This document shows, one piece after another, positions 49,959-58,834 of a stretch of DNA of 64,000 bases. Under the pieces are notes generated by a model. That model saw nothing but the letters and a program-made list of their open reading frames with translations, ran no database searches and was not told the origin of the DNA. Made by a program: the position numbers and the translations under genes. The stretch spans positions 1 to 64,000 of the forward strand of contig NZ_JARKNA010000020.1 in NCBI RefSeq assembly GCF_029360765.1, in the 5' to 3' direction. The number at the start of each line of letters is the position of its first letter. The first letter of the stretch is position 1. The DNA comes from Terrimonas pollutisoli. Lineage in GTDB: Bacteria > Bacteroidota > Bacteroidia > Chitinophagales > Chitinophagaceae.

Positions 49959-51011
49959 ATGAATAACTCTATTATCAAAACCGGTATCTGTTCTTATGGC
50001 ATGAGTGGCAAATTATTTCATGCGCCATTTATTCAAAACCACCCGGGTTTCGAATTGACAGCAATCGTTGAAAGAAGTAAAAATGAGTCGGGAGAAAAAT
50101 ATCCTGCTTCCAGGCTATGCCGGTCGGTAGATGAATTGATCGCTGATGAATCTCTCCAACTTATTATTGTCAACACACCTGTTCAAACACATTTTGAATA
50201 CGCAAAGAAAGCTCTTGCGGCAGGTAAGCATGTTATTGTTGAAAAGCCATTTACCGTTACTTCGAAGGAAGCCGAAGAATTGGTTGCACTTGCCGCTGAA
50301 AATAACGTAATGCTGTTCGTGTATCAAAACCGGCGTTACGACGGCGACTATAAAATGGTAAAAGAAGTGTTGGAGAATAAATTATTAGGAGAAATAAAAG
50401 AAGTGGAGATCCGGTATGACCGTTACAGGCCTGAAATAAGTTATAAAGTTCATAAAGAAACAGATCTGCCCGGTGCTGGTACTACATACGACCTTGGCGC
50501 CCATTTGATTGATCAATCTTTACAATTGTTTGGTCAACCACACTCACTGTTTGCCGATATGATGGCGATGCGGGATGGAAGCCCGGTAGATGATTATTTC
50601 GAGATCATTTTATATTACCCGTCTTTCAGGGTTCGGTTAAAAGGTACCTGCTTTGCAAAAGAACCGGTACCGGAATATATCCTGAATGGTGCAAAAGGAA
50701 CTTTTTTACAGAAACGTTCCGACTTACAGGAAACGCAGTTGCTGAAAGGGGTAACACCAACAATAGAGACCTGGTGTCCTGCGCCGGAAGAACCAGATGG
50801 TTTTTTAAATATTGTTGCAGATGGAAAAGAAATAAAAGAAAAAAGGCTGTCAACTCCCGGGAATTATATGAACTACTTTACCGACATATACAAGGCGATC
50901 CATAAGATGACGCCTAACCCTGTTCCCGGAACGGACGGTGTAAGGATCATTCATATTATTGAAGCAGCTAAACAAAGCGCCAAAGAAGGACGAATTATTA
51001 ATGTTCAATAA
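49959..51011 (+). CDS. Gfo/Idh/MocA family oxidoreductase
   Basis: A 350-residue cytoplasmic NAD(P)-dependent dehydrogenase. The Rossmann start is unusual (KTGICSYGMSGKLFHAPFI, where the family often has GFGxxGxxFHxP), typical of the YdgJ/scyllo-inositol dehydrogenase-like branch. EKPFTVTSKEAEELV and GTTYDLGAHLIDQSLQLFG are conserved. Substrate likely a cyclitol or sugar, inferred. Its end overlaps the start of the PBP4-like gene by 11 bases. Confidence 0.88.
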   Translation: MNNSIIKTGICSYGMSGKLFHAPFIQNHPGFELTAIVERSKNESGEKYPASRLCRSVDELIADESLQLIIVNTPVQTHFEYAKKALAAGKHVIVEKPFTVTSKEAEELVALAAENNVMLFVYQNRRYDGDYKMVKEVLENKLLGEIKEVEIRYDRYRPEISYKVHKETDLPGAGTTYDLGAHLIDQSLQLFGQPHSLFADMMAMRDGSPVDDYFEIILYYPSFRVRLKGTCFAKEPVPEYILNGAKGTFLQKRSDLQETQLLKGVTPTIETWCPAPEEPDGFLNIVADGKEIKEKRLSTPGNYMNYFTDIYKAIHKMTPNPVPGTDGVRIIHIIEAAKQSAKEGRIINVQ

Positions 51012-52386
51012 TCAATTCTCAATGCTCAATTTTCAAATCAGGAAAACTGGTCCTGGATTTTCGTACTTCGTAATTCTTACTTCGTACTTACTTTTTGCTT
51101 CTTGTTCTGTTCAAAAGAAAATAGCTAAATCTGCAGATATAGATGTGCTGGACGTACCCGCTTTGCAAACAGCACATGTCGGCATCAGCATTTATGAGCC
51201 GGCTAGCGGAAAGCATTGGTATGATTACAATGGTGAAAAATATTTTGTACCTGCAAGCAATGTAAAAATCCCGACATGCTATGCTGCGATGAAATATCTG
51301 GGAGATAGTTTAACCGGACTAAGATATGTTGGCTTTCAGAATAACAAGGGAGAAAAATCATTTTGGTTGCAACCGACAGGTGATCCTACTTTGCTACATC
51401 CTGATTTTACCACACAGCCTGTGATTGATTTTTTCAAAAAAGATACTACTGCTGAATATTTATTGACCACTGCCCATCAATGGGAAGATACGCCATGGGG
51501 TGCTGGCTGGTCATGGGGCGACTATGCGGTTTATTATATGGCCGAGCGAAGCCAATTTCCGATCTATGGGAATGTGGTGCACATTCAGGGATCCGAAAAG
51601 GGTATTACAATCTTTCCCGGCCAGTTTGAATTTGCTTACGAAGGAAAAGAATCAACTCCCTTTTTTGACAGAAGCAGCAATAAATATTCTTTTAACCGGG
51701 TAATGAGTGAAAACAAATTTTTATGGAGACCAGATTCATCAGCTATAGAAAATGAGGAAATACCTTTTATTACCTCTACCGCATTAGCTATTTCATTATT
51801 AAAAGATACAGTCCGGGGCTTGAAGCTGGCAATGTCTGAAAACACTTCATTAAAGAATGCAAAAAAGATTTTCTCGCAGCGAACTGATGCGATGCTTAGC
51901 CTCATGATGCATCGGAGTGATAACTTCTTTGCCGAGCAGGCACTACAAATGGTCAGTAATGAACGGCTGGGTGTGATGAATGATGCAAAGATCATTGATA
52001 CCATTTTAAAAACAGATTTTAAAGACCTGCCTCAAAAACCAAAATGGGCAGATGGTTCGGGTCTCAGCCGTTATAATTTGTTTACACCACAGAATTTTGT
52101 TGCTATTCTCAATAAGATGAGACAAGAATTTGGAGTGGAACGCATCAAAATTATTTTTCCAACAGGTGGCAGGGGCACACTCGAGAATTATTATGTTGCA
52201 GACAGCAACTCTATCTATGCAAAAACGGGAACACTTTCCGGCGTTGTAGCCATCAGCGGTTTTTTACAGACAAAGAAAAACAGGCAATTGATTTTTTCCG
52301 TGCTGGTTAACAACCACCAGGCTTCACCCACTGATATAAGGAGGGCAGTGGAGAAGTTTTTGCAAACAATCCGGAATAAATTCTGA
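51001..52386 (+). CDS. dacB: D-alanyl-D-alanine carboxypeptidase/endopeptidase (PBP4 family)
   Basis: A 461-residue penicillin-binding protein of the S13 class. The three active-site motifs are SNVK (Ser86, Lys89), SDN (in MMHRSDNFFAEQ) and KTG (in YAKTGTLSGVVAISG). It trims or cleaves peptidoglycan cross-links. The N-terminus is a lipoprotein signal (FVILTSYLLFASC), so it is probably membrane-anchored. This signal segment is encoded by iterated repeat DNA (TACTTCGTAATTCTTACTTC). The start ATG 51001 overlaps the upstream stop; ATG 51022 is an alternative. Confidence 0.92.
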   Translation: MFNNQFSMLNFQIRKTGPGFSYFVILTSYLLFASCSVQKKIAKSADIDVLDVPALQTAHVGISIYEPASGKHWYDYNGEKYFVPASNVKIPTCYAAMKYLGDSLTGLRYVGFQNNKGEKSFWLQPTGDPTLLHPDFTTQPVIDFFKKDTTAEYLLTTAHQWEDTPWGAGWSWGDYAVYYMAERSQFPIYGNVVHIQGSEKGITIFPGQFEFAYEGKESTPFFDRSSNKYSFNRVMSENKFLWRPDSSAIENEEIPFITSTALAISLLKDTVRGLKLAMSENTSLKNAKKIFSQRTDAMLSLMMHRSDNFFAEQALQMVSNERLGVMNDAKIIDTILKTDFKDLPQKPKWADGSGLSRYNLFTPQNFVAILNKMRQEFGVERIKIIFPTGGRGTLENYYVADSNSIYAKTGTLSGVVAISGFLQTKKNRQLIFSVLVNNHQASPTDIRRAVEKFLQTIRNKF

Positions 52387-52453
52387 TATGAATAAAAGCA
52401 AAATCATTAGCTCAAATTAACATTAGATTGAGATGTGTTTTTAATTTCTTTAA

Positions 52454-52484
52454 GTTTTGGATAGGTAATATTACCATCCAAAAC
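52454..52484. promoter_or_regulatory. 31-bp near-perfect palindrome before a small barrel gene
   Basis: GTTTTGGA and TCCAAAAC form the outer arms, and GGTAAT and ATTACC abut at the centre; TA on the left and A on the right are the only unpaired bases. It lies 9 bases before the ATG. As DNA it could be an operator; as RNA it would be a 14-bp hairpin blocking ribosome access. There is no T-tract, so it is not an ordinary terminator. Confidence 0.6.
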
Positions 52485-52493
52485 CATTCTATT

Positions 52494-53066
52494 ATGAGAC
52501 GAAATATCTTTACTCTTGTCCTTTTACTTACTTCTCTTTTCTTATTTGCACAGCGGCCGGTCAATAAACAACTCCGCACTTTAACAAAACTGGATCTGGG
52601 CTTACAGGGGGTGGGCATCACCTTCGAACCGAAGATTGGTAAAAGCGCAACGATTGATCTGTCGACTGGTATTGGTGGGGGATACGATATCTGGTTAAAC
52701 GAGCTTACCTATAAATTGGATATTACCAACCCTGCCATATACTTTTCTGTAACACCTAAATTTTTTTACAATCGGAAAAAGAGAGCCGAAAGTGATAAGA
52801 CAACAGCGTTAAATGCAGGCAATTATATCGGCTTGCGGCTTCGGTATACTACAAAGGGGCTTGCCGAAAACTCCGGAATTTATGATGCGCTGCTGATGAA
52901 CCTGCATTGGGGACTACAAAGACCTCTGGGAAAAAAATGGTCATTTGCAACACATGTGGGAGCCGGATATGCTACTGATGCAACTGATCTGAATCATTTT
53001 TCAGGAACAGTTTACCCGGCTTTGGAGTTTAGGTTTTCTTATGTATTTACCCGACAGAAGTCTTAA
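52494..53066 (+). CDS. small exported outer-membrane beta-barrel-like protein
   Basis: A 190-residue protein with a signal peptide (RRNIFTLVLLLTSLFLFAQ) and alternating strands rich in Gly and aromatic residues (LGLQGVGITFEPKIG, WSFATHVGAGYATD, PALEFRFSYVF with a final aromatic strand). This fits a small outer-membrane barrel of about eight strands. I do not recognise a specific family. It is convergent with mutL, 5 bases apart, and preceded by a strong palindrome. Confidence 0.75.
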   Translation: MRRNIFTLVLLLTSLFLFAQRPVNKQLRTLTKLDLGLQGVGITFEPKIGKSATIDLSTGIGGGYDIWLNELTYKLDITNPAIYFSVTPKFFYNRKKRAESDKTTALNAGNYIGLRLRYTTKGLAENSGIYDALLMNLHWGLQRPLGKKWSFATHVGAGYATDATDLNHFSGTVYPALEFRFSYVFTRQKS

Positions 53067-53071
53067 TCAGG

Positions 53072-54934
53072 TCACTTACCAAATAGTTTTTCCAACTGCT
53101 CCTGCTTAAACTCTAAATAGGTAGGATTGCCATCAGGCGTTGAATTAGCTTGTTCGCAAGCAAACAGATCAGTGACCAATTGTTTCATTTCTCTTTCCGT
53201 TAATCTTGTTCCGGTTTTAATTGCCTGTTGTCTTGCCAGCGAACGAACTAATTTTTCCCTTTTTGAAAATTTTAATTCGGGATTGAAATGCTTGTATTGC
53301 TCAATCAAAAGGTCGATCACCTGTTTTTCATTGCCGGCGTCGAGGTCGGCTGGGGTGCCTTGTATCACAAAGGTGTTTTTACCAAATGGTTCGATCATGT
53401 AGCCCAGTTCCTGCAGGTCACTCATCAGTTCTTCCAGTATTACCGTATCAGCAGGTGCTAACTCAATGGTGGATGGAAACATGCTTCGTTGCGTAGCAAT
53501 AGGCTTACCCTGCCCGGCAGCTTTTAATTGATCATACAATACTCTTTCATGCGCTGATTGCTGATTGATTAGTATAAATCCTTTTGAAGAAGGAACGACG
53601 ATATAAGTGTTGAGAAGTTGGGTGAGGTCAGCATCTTCAATAGTCGTGAGTCGTGAGTCATGAGTCACGGGTGGAGCTACTTCGGCGTTCGGTACGGTCT
53701 CCCATCTCTGAACTCCCGATTCCTGATTCCTGACTCCCGTCTCCGGACTCTCATAAAATTCCCGCCAATGTTTTAATTCAGCTTTTTTCGACGGCTCGAT
53801 AAAATGTGCCTGGTTTTTTTGTGTAAACCCTTTGAAGAGTGAAGAAGCTGATGCCGCTGACTGCTTTTCTTCTGTAAACGGTTGTTGAATGGAAGGTAGC
53901 TGTTGTATCGATGCATCGAGGTCAAAATCCAGGGCAGGGGTAACGCTGTACTGGGCCAGTGCATGTTTCACCGCTGCCTGCACAAATGCATAAATGATCT
54001 TCTCGTCTTCAAATTTTATTTCCTGTTTGGTAGGATGCACATTCACATCTATTACCGCAGGATCAAGATCGATGAATAACACATACATGGGAAAGCTGTC
54101 AACAGCTACCATTTCCTGGTAGGCATTCATTACCGCATGGTTCAGGTAAGCACTTTTGATGAAGCGGCTATTGACGAAGAAATATTGATCACCCCTGGTT
54201 TTCTTGGCTGTGTCAGGCTTGCCAACAAAACCATAAATATTCATGTAGTCTGTTTCTTCTTTTACTGAGACCAGCTTGCTATTGTAGGTATTGCCGAGCA
54301 ATTGAATGATGCGTTGTTTCAGGCTGCCAGCCTCCAGGTGAAAGATCTGTTGGCCATTACTGATCAATGAAAAGAAAATATGTGGAAAGGATAATGCCAC
54401 CCTTGTAAATTCATCTACGACATGCCGCATCTCGGCAGCATTGCTTTTTAAAAAATTTCTTCTTGCCGGGACATTGAAGAACAGATTCTTCATGGCGATA
54501 TTAGTGCCATTCGGTACAGCCACGGGTTCCTGCTTTTTTACCACACTATTCTCTACTTCTATATAGACGCCTGCCTCATCTTCCGCTCTTTTTGTTTTTA
54601 ATTCCACCTGGGCCACCGCTGCAATGGAGGCCAAAGCCTCACCCCGAAAACCCATGGTGCGAATATGAAAGAGATCTTCGATGCTGGTGATTTTAGAAGT
54701 AGCATGCCGTTCGAAACACATTCTTGCATCGGTTTCGCTCATGCCGCTTCCATTATCAATTACCTGCAATAATGATTTACCTGAATCATTAATGATTAAT
54801 TTGATTTCGGTAGCTCCTGCATCGACCGCATTTTCCAGCAATTCCTTCACTGCACTTGCTGGTCGCTGTATCACTTCACCAGCTGCTATCTGGTTGGCTA
54901 TGTTATCGGGTAATAATAGAATCTTATCTGGCAC
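53072..54934 (-). CDS. mutL: DNA mismatch repair protein MutL
   Basis: A 620-residue GHKL ATPase. The N-terminal domain has IAAGEVIQRPASAVKELLENAVDAGAT, DNGSGM, FRGEALASIAAVAQV and GTNIAMKNLFFNVPARRNFL. The C-terminal dimerisation domain has INQQSAHERVLYDQ where endonuclease-type MutL has DQHAxxE, and STPDGNPT where CPHGRPT would be expected, so metal-dependent nicking is doubtful. The linker near residues 395-431 contains repeat-coded peptides (GVRNQESGVQRWE, VTHDSRLTT). Confidence 0.95.
   Translation of the reverse strand: MPDKILLLPDNIANQIAAGEVIQRPASAVKELLENAVDAGATEIKLIINDSGKSLLQVIDNGSGMSETDARMCFERHATSKITSIEDLFHIRTMGFRGEALASIAAVAQVELKTKRAEDEAGVYIEVENSVVKKQEPVAVPNGTNIAMKNLFFNVPARRNFLKSNAAEMRHVVDEFTRVALSFPHIFFSLISNGQQIFHLEAGSLKQRIIQLLGNTYNSKLVSVKEETDYMNIYGFVGKPDTAKKTRGDQYFFVNSRFIKSAYLNHAVMNAYQEMVAVDSFPMYVLFIDLDPAVIDVNVHPTKQEIKFEDEKIIYAFVQAAVKHALAQYSVTPALDFDLDASIQQLPSIQQPFTEEKQSAASASSLFKGFTQKNQAHFIEPSKKAELKHWREFYESPETGVRNQESGVQRWETVPNAEVAPPVTHDSRLTTIEDADLTQLLNTYIVVPSSKGFILINQQSAHERVLYDQLKAAGQGKPIATQRSMFPSTIELAPADTVILEELMSDLQELGYMIEPFGKNTFVIQGTPADLDAGNEKQVIDLLIEQYKHFNPELKFSKREKLVRSLARQQAIKTGTRLTEREMKQLVTDLFACEQANSTPDGNPTYLEFKQEQLEKLFGK
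53644..53751 (-). repeat. iterated GAGTC-type repeats in the mutL linker
   Basis: Two arrays on the minus strand: GGGAGTCAGGAATCAGGAAT with CGGGAGTT (53699-53751), and GTGACTCATGACTCACGACT with CACGACT (53644-53670). Both resemble spacer repeats yet are translated in frame. Confidence 0.65.
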
Positions 54935-54953
54935 AATTAATTTTCTCCGCCGG

Positions 54954-54961
54954 CAAAAATA
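54954..54961 (-). promoter_or_regulatory. -7 element (TATTTTTG) of mutL
   Basis: Exact TAnnTTTG match on the minus strand 20 bases before the ATG, with a TTG 17 bases further upstream (54979-54981). Confidence 0.55.
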
Positions 54962-55053
54962 ACAATTTGCCTTTTAAGCAACTCTTCACGATTTCCTGGC
55001 ATCAAAACATTTAATTTTAGCGGTGTTTTACTTATATAGAATAATTTACTATC

Positions 55054-57936
55054 ATGATGATAAAAAGAGCACTATTTCTGCTGTTTTTTGCGGCCCCACT
55101 TCTCTCAACTGCACAGTATAAAAGTGGGCTTTCCGCCAACGCCTGGGTCGATAGTGTTTTTAGTAGCCTTAGCAAGGAAGAAAGGATTGCACAACTAATG
55201 GTCATCAGGGCGCATTCCAATCTCGGTCCTGATCATATTGCCAAAGTGACTAATGATATTCAAAAATATAATGTAGGTGCCTTATGTTTTTTCCAGGGCG
55301 GCCCGGTAAGGCAGGCTGACCTGACCAATGCCTATCAAAGCATGGCCAAAACGCCTTTGATGATTACTATCGACGGGGAATGGGGCCTGGGCATGCGGCT
55401 CGACAGCGTTACCAAATTTCCTTACCAGCTTACACTCGGCGCATTAAATGATGATGAATTGGTTTATAAAATGGGGTTGGCAGTAGGAGAGCAATGTAAA
55501 CGACTGGGTGTGCATGTGAACTATGCGCCGGTGGTAGATATTAATAACAATCCTAACAATCCTGTTATTGGTTATCGTTCTTTTGGAGAAGATAAAACTA
55601 AAGTGGCCCGATTCGGCGTAGCCTATATGAAAGGGATGCAGGATGCCGGCATCATGGCTTGCGCCAAACATTTTCCCGGCCATGGAGATGTGGATGTCGA
55701 TTCGCATTACGATCTGCCCATTGTCAACAAAAGCGTTGCGCAACTGCAGGAAACAGAATTAATGCCTTTCAAAGCTTTGTTTGCAGCGGGGGTCGGTAGT
55801 GTGATGATCGCACATCTTTCTATTCCAACTATCGATAGTACCGCTAACAGAGCTACCTCTATTTCAAAAAATGCAGTAACAGGTTTATTAAAAGATCAAA
55901 TGGAGTATAAGGGTCTTGTGTTTACCGATGCCCTGGAGATGAAAGGAGTGGCAAAATATTTTCCCGGCGGCACAATCGCCGTTGAGTCGCTGATTGCCGG
56001 CAATGATATGCTTTGCCTGCCTGAAGATGTGGAACAAACAATTGATGCAGTAAAGAATGCGATCAAAGAAAAAACACTCAGCTGGGACGCTATCAATGAG
56101 AAAGTAAAAAAAGTGTTGAAAGCAAAGTATGAGCTTGGCTTATATCAATGGCAGCCCATCAATACGGAGAACCTATTGGAAGATCTGAATGCGAAAACAA
56201 ACGAAATCCGATTTGAGGCAGCAAAAAATTCGTTGACTGTATTACGAAATGAATCCAAAGCTTTTCCTGTCACCGGCAAAAGAAAAATAGCTTATGTGGG
56301 AATCGGGATAGCTGAACTGAATGCATTTGGTAAAAGGTTAAAAGAAGATAAGGATGCGGATACCTATTTCTTTTCCTATAAGGATGAGGACCCGGAAAGA
56401 ATTTTAACTGCCATTAAAGAGGGCAAGTATGAATCAATTGTGATCGGGGTACATGACTATAATCTCAGGCCGGCCAATAATTACCTGATCAGTCCTGCTG
56501 CGGTCAAGCTCGTCAAAGAATTACAATCCTTCAATGCTGTAACTTTTGTTTTTGGCAATGTGCTGGCCATTTCCAATTTCTGCGATGCAACTAACCTGGT
56601 TGCCTGTTACCAGGATGATGATATCACCCAGCAGGCTGCCGCTGACCTGTTGGAATCAAAGATCGTTTCCATGGGTAAATTGCCGGTAAGCGTTTGTGGT
56701 TTCAAGCCAGGCGCCGGTATTATACATGGAGGTATAAAACCGGTGCGGGCCAGTCTTCCTCCAAATAAGTTAGATGCTATTGACTCTATTGTTGCAGATG
56801 CGATTGCCAAAAAAGCATTTCCTGGTTGCGTGGTACTGGCGGTACACAATGGAAAAATTTTGTACAATAAGGCATTTGGTAATTATGAGTACGGCTCTTC
56901 ACCTGCCATGAATGTGGAGAGCATTTTTGACCTGGCGTCAGTGACAAAAATTTCCGCCACTACTGTTGCCGTCATGAAATTATATGAACAGGGAAAATTG
57001 GACCTGAAAAAACGGTTAGGCAATTACCTGCCTGCGGTTAGGGGCACTAATAAGGCTTCACTACAAATCGATGATATACTGATGCACCAGGCGGGATTGG
57101 TTCCTTTTATTTCTTTTTATAAGGAAACTATCGATTCTGCTACCGGCATTCCCAATCCAGCTTTATATAATGACAAAAAGAAGCCGGGCTTTGAATACCG
57201 GGTGGCTGAAAACCTTTATCTCCGTAATGACTGGGAAGATACACTGATGAGCCGGATAGCGGCGAGTCCGCTGGGCCCTGCCAATAAATATGTGTATAGC
57301 GATAATGATTTTATTTATTTAGGTAAAGTGGTGGAATCTATTACAGGCATGCCGCTGAATGAGTATGTAGAAAAAACTTTTTATCGAAAAATGGGAATGC
57401 GGACGACCGGCTTTAAACCCAGGGCTGAATTTGCAGTTGATAAAATTGTCCCGACTGAAAAAGAAGAACATTTTCGCCGCCAGTTGATACGGGGAGATGT
57501 ACATGATGAAGGAGCGTCGATGTTTGGCGGTGTAGCAGGGCATGCCGGCTTATTTTCCGACGCATATGATTTGGCGATGCTTTACCAGATGTTATTGAAT
57601 GGTGGAGTCTTTAATGGCGAACGCTACTTTAAAAAAGAAACAATCAAATTATTCACTGCCTATCACAGCAAGACAAGCCGCCGCGGCTTGGGTTTTGATA
57701 AACCTGAAAAAGATAATGCGAAAGGGAATGAGCCCTATCCTTCATTAAGTGCATCACCAGAAACTTTCGGTCATACCGGTTTTACCGGCACTTGTGTATG
57801 GGTAGATCCAAAAGCAAACCTGGTGTATGTATTTCTTTCCAACAGGGTAAATCCAACGAGAGACAATCCGCGATTTGGGCAAATGAATATCAGGCCGAAG
57901 ATCCAGGAGGTGTTGTATAGTGTGATAAAGAATTAG
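55054..57936 (+). CDS. fusion of GH3 beta-N-acetylglucosaminidase and beta-lactamase-type serine hydrolase
   Basis: A 960-residue exported protein. After a signal peptide (LLFFAAPLLSTAQ) comes a NagZ-like glycoside hydrolase 3 domain with KHFPGHGDVDVDSH (Lys205-His206 and the downstream His as acid) and nucleophile Asp292 (VFTDALEMKGV). A middle alpha/beta domain spans about residues 370-560. The C-terminal serine hydrolase has SVTK (Ser629, Lys632), YSD (Tyr748) and HTG (His907), the class C beta-lactamase/esterase pattern. The fusion is known in Bacteroidota and probably acts in cell-wall fragment turnover: removing GlcNAc and perhaps cleaving a peptide or ester. Confidence 0.92.
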   Translation: MMIKRALFLLFFAAPLLSTAQYKSGLSANAWVDSVFSSLSKEERIAQLMVIRAHSNLGPDHIAKVTNDIQKYNVGALCFFQGGPVRQADLTNAYQSMAKTPLMITIDGEWGLGMRLDSVTKFPYQLTLGALNDDELVYKMGLAVGEQCKRLGVHVNYAPVVDINNNPNNPVIGYRSFGEDKTKVARFGVAYMKGMQDAGIMACAKHFPGHGDVDVDSHYDLPIVNKSVAQLQETELMPFKALFAAGVGSVMIAHLSIPTIDSTANRATSISKNAVTGLLKDQMEYKGLVFTDALEMKGVAKYFPGGTIAVESLIAGNDMLCLPEDVEQTIDAVKNAIKEKTLSWDAINEKVKKVLKAKYELGLYQWQPINTENLLEDLNAKTNEIRFEAAKNSLTVLRNESKAFPVTGKRKIAYVGIGIAELNAFGKRLKEDKDADTYFFSYKDEDPERILTAIKEGKYESIVIGVHDYNLRPANNYLISPAAVKLVKELQSFNAVTFVFGNVLAISNFCDATNLVACYQDDDITQQAAADLLESKIVSMGKLPVSVCGFKPGAGIIHGGIKPVRASLPPNKLDAIDSIVADAIAKKAFPGCVVLAVHNGKILYNKAFGNYEYGSSPAMNVESIFDLASVTKISATTVAVMKLYEQGKLDLKKRLGNYLPAVRGTNKASLQIDDILMHQAGLVPFISFYKETIDSATGIPNPALYNDKKKPGFEYRVAENLYLRNDWEDTLMSRIAASPLGPANKYVYSDNDFIYLGKVVESITGMPLNEYVEKTFYRKMGMRTTGFKPRAEFAVDKIVPTEKEEHFRRQLIRGDVHDEGASMFGGVAGHAGLFSDAYDLAMLYQMLLNGGVFNGERYFKKETIKLFTAYHSKTSRRGLGFDKPEKDNAKGNEPYPSLSASPETFGHTGFTGTCVWVDPKANLVYVFLSNRVNPTRDNPRFGQMNIRPKIQEVLYSVIKN

Positions 57937-57973
57937 CCGCAGATGAACGAAAATGAACACAGATGACTAAATG
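57936..57973. repeat. GCAGATGAACnnAnATGAAC spacer repeat
   Basis: CCGCAGATGAACGAAAATGA then ACACAGATGACTAAATGAGG. Iterated GATGAAC units right after the GH3-fusion stop codon (TAG at 57934-57936); I know similar sequences as common spacers in this phylum. Confidence 0.5.
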
Positions 57974-57989
57974 AGGCTTGATTAGAAAT

Positions 57990-58240
57990 TGTGTTATTAC
58001 TATCGCCGGATCTTTTTAGTTATAGGTTTCGGGTGAGCCGCCCTCAAATGTCCATGTATGGTTTTGTGCACCGGTGCTTTTGTTGACCAAAGCAATTTTA
58101 CGGGAATGGAATAATCGTTATCCATTATTTCGTAGGAGAAATCGGCATTGATGGGAATGTCTATTTCTTCCCGATGGCAGGAGACGAAGAGAAGGAGAGA
58201 GATATGAGTACGGATAGTTTCAATACTAGTTTTCTTTTTT
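57990..58240 (-). pseudogene. remnant of a PKD-domain lipoprotein gene
   Basis: On the minus strand, one frame reads THISLLLFVSCHREE, a lipoprotein signal with lipobox, followed by ADFSYEIMDNDYSIPVK. A second frame continues ALVNKSTGAQNHTWTFEGG, SPETYN, a stop (58016-58018), then KDPAIVIT. This is the start of a PKD domain interrupted by a frame change and a nonsense codon. No start codon precedes the signal, and the rest of the domain is gone where the spacer repeat begins. Confidence 0.65.
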
Positions 58241-58282
58241 TAACCTTGCATGGTTCGTGACACTAACCAAACGCTTATTGTC

Positions 58283-58834
58283 TTACCTTTTAACTCTCCA
58301 AAAGTCCTCATCCCAAATTTTATAAAGCTGTGAAAATAGCACGTCTCCGTATAAAGTTGATGCTGGTTTAATTTGAATTCCTCTAACAAATTCAAATATA
58401 TTGTTAGCTATCATCCTTGGTTCCATTGCATCAGCTCTATCCCAAAATATTTTATCAATACTAGAAGTTTGAGTTCCTAGGTACAGACCGTTACCATCAG
58501 AAGAGGCAATAGGAAAAAACATATTGTCGGATAGAAAGTCGCTTAACCCTCCAGATGCGTAAACAGAAAACGCCTTTTGTATTTCAATAAAATGACTAAA
58601 TCCTATATCCTCACCATTATGATAAAAATTGTATGTCGTACAAGGAAAATATTCATGATAAGTAGGTGATAAAAAAACTTCTCGTTTAATGTATTTCTCA
58701 CCTAGATAAAAACTCTGCGCAAACAATTTATAGAGAGGCGGCAGCTTAAAATTAAATTGCTTTTCTAACAATTCAATTTCACCTACTCCATCATCTATAT
58801 TTCTGCTTACGAGTAAATTAAAACTTGACTTCAT
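58283..58834 (-). CDS. SMI1/KNR4 (SUKH) family protein
   Basis: A 183-residue protein of the SUKH fold. Recognisable parts are EIELLEKQFNFKLPPLYKLF at the N-terminus, FFPIASSDGNGLYLGTQ in the middle (the ipIasdggGN pattern) and IFWDRADAMEPRMIANNIFEFVRG near the end. In bacteria many SUKH proteins are immunity proteins against contact-delivered toxins. No toxin gene is adjacent; the neighbour is a decayed PKD lipoprotein gene. The gene is AT-rich compared with its surroundings. Confidence 0.75.
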   Translation of the reverse strand: MKSSFNLLVSRNIDDGVGEIELLEKQFNFKLPPLYKLFAQSFYLGEKYIKREVFLSPTYHEYFPCTTYNFYHNGEDIGFSHFIEIQKAFSVYASGGLSDFLSDNMFFPIASSDGNGLYLGTQTSSIDKIFWDRADAMEPRMIANNIFEFVRGIQIKPASTLYGDVLFSQLYKIWDEDFWRVKR

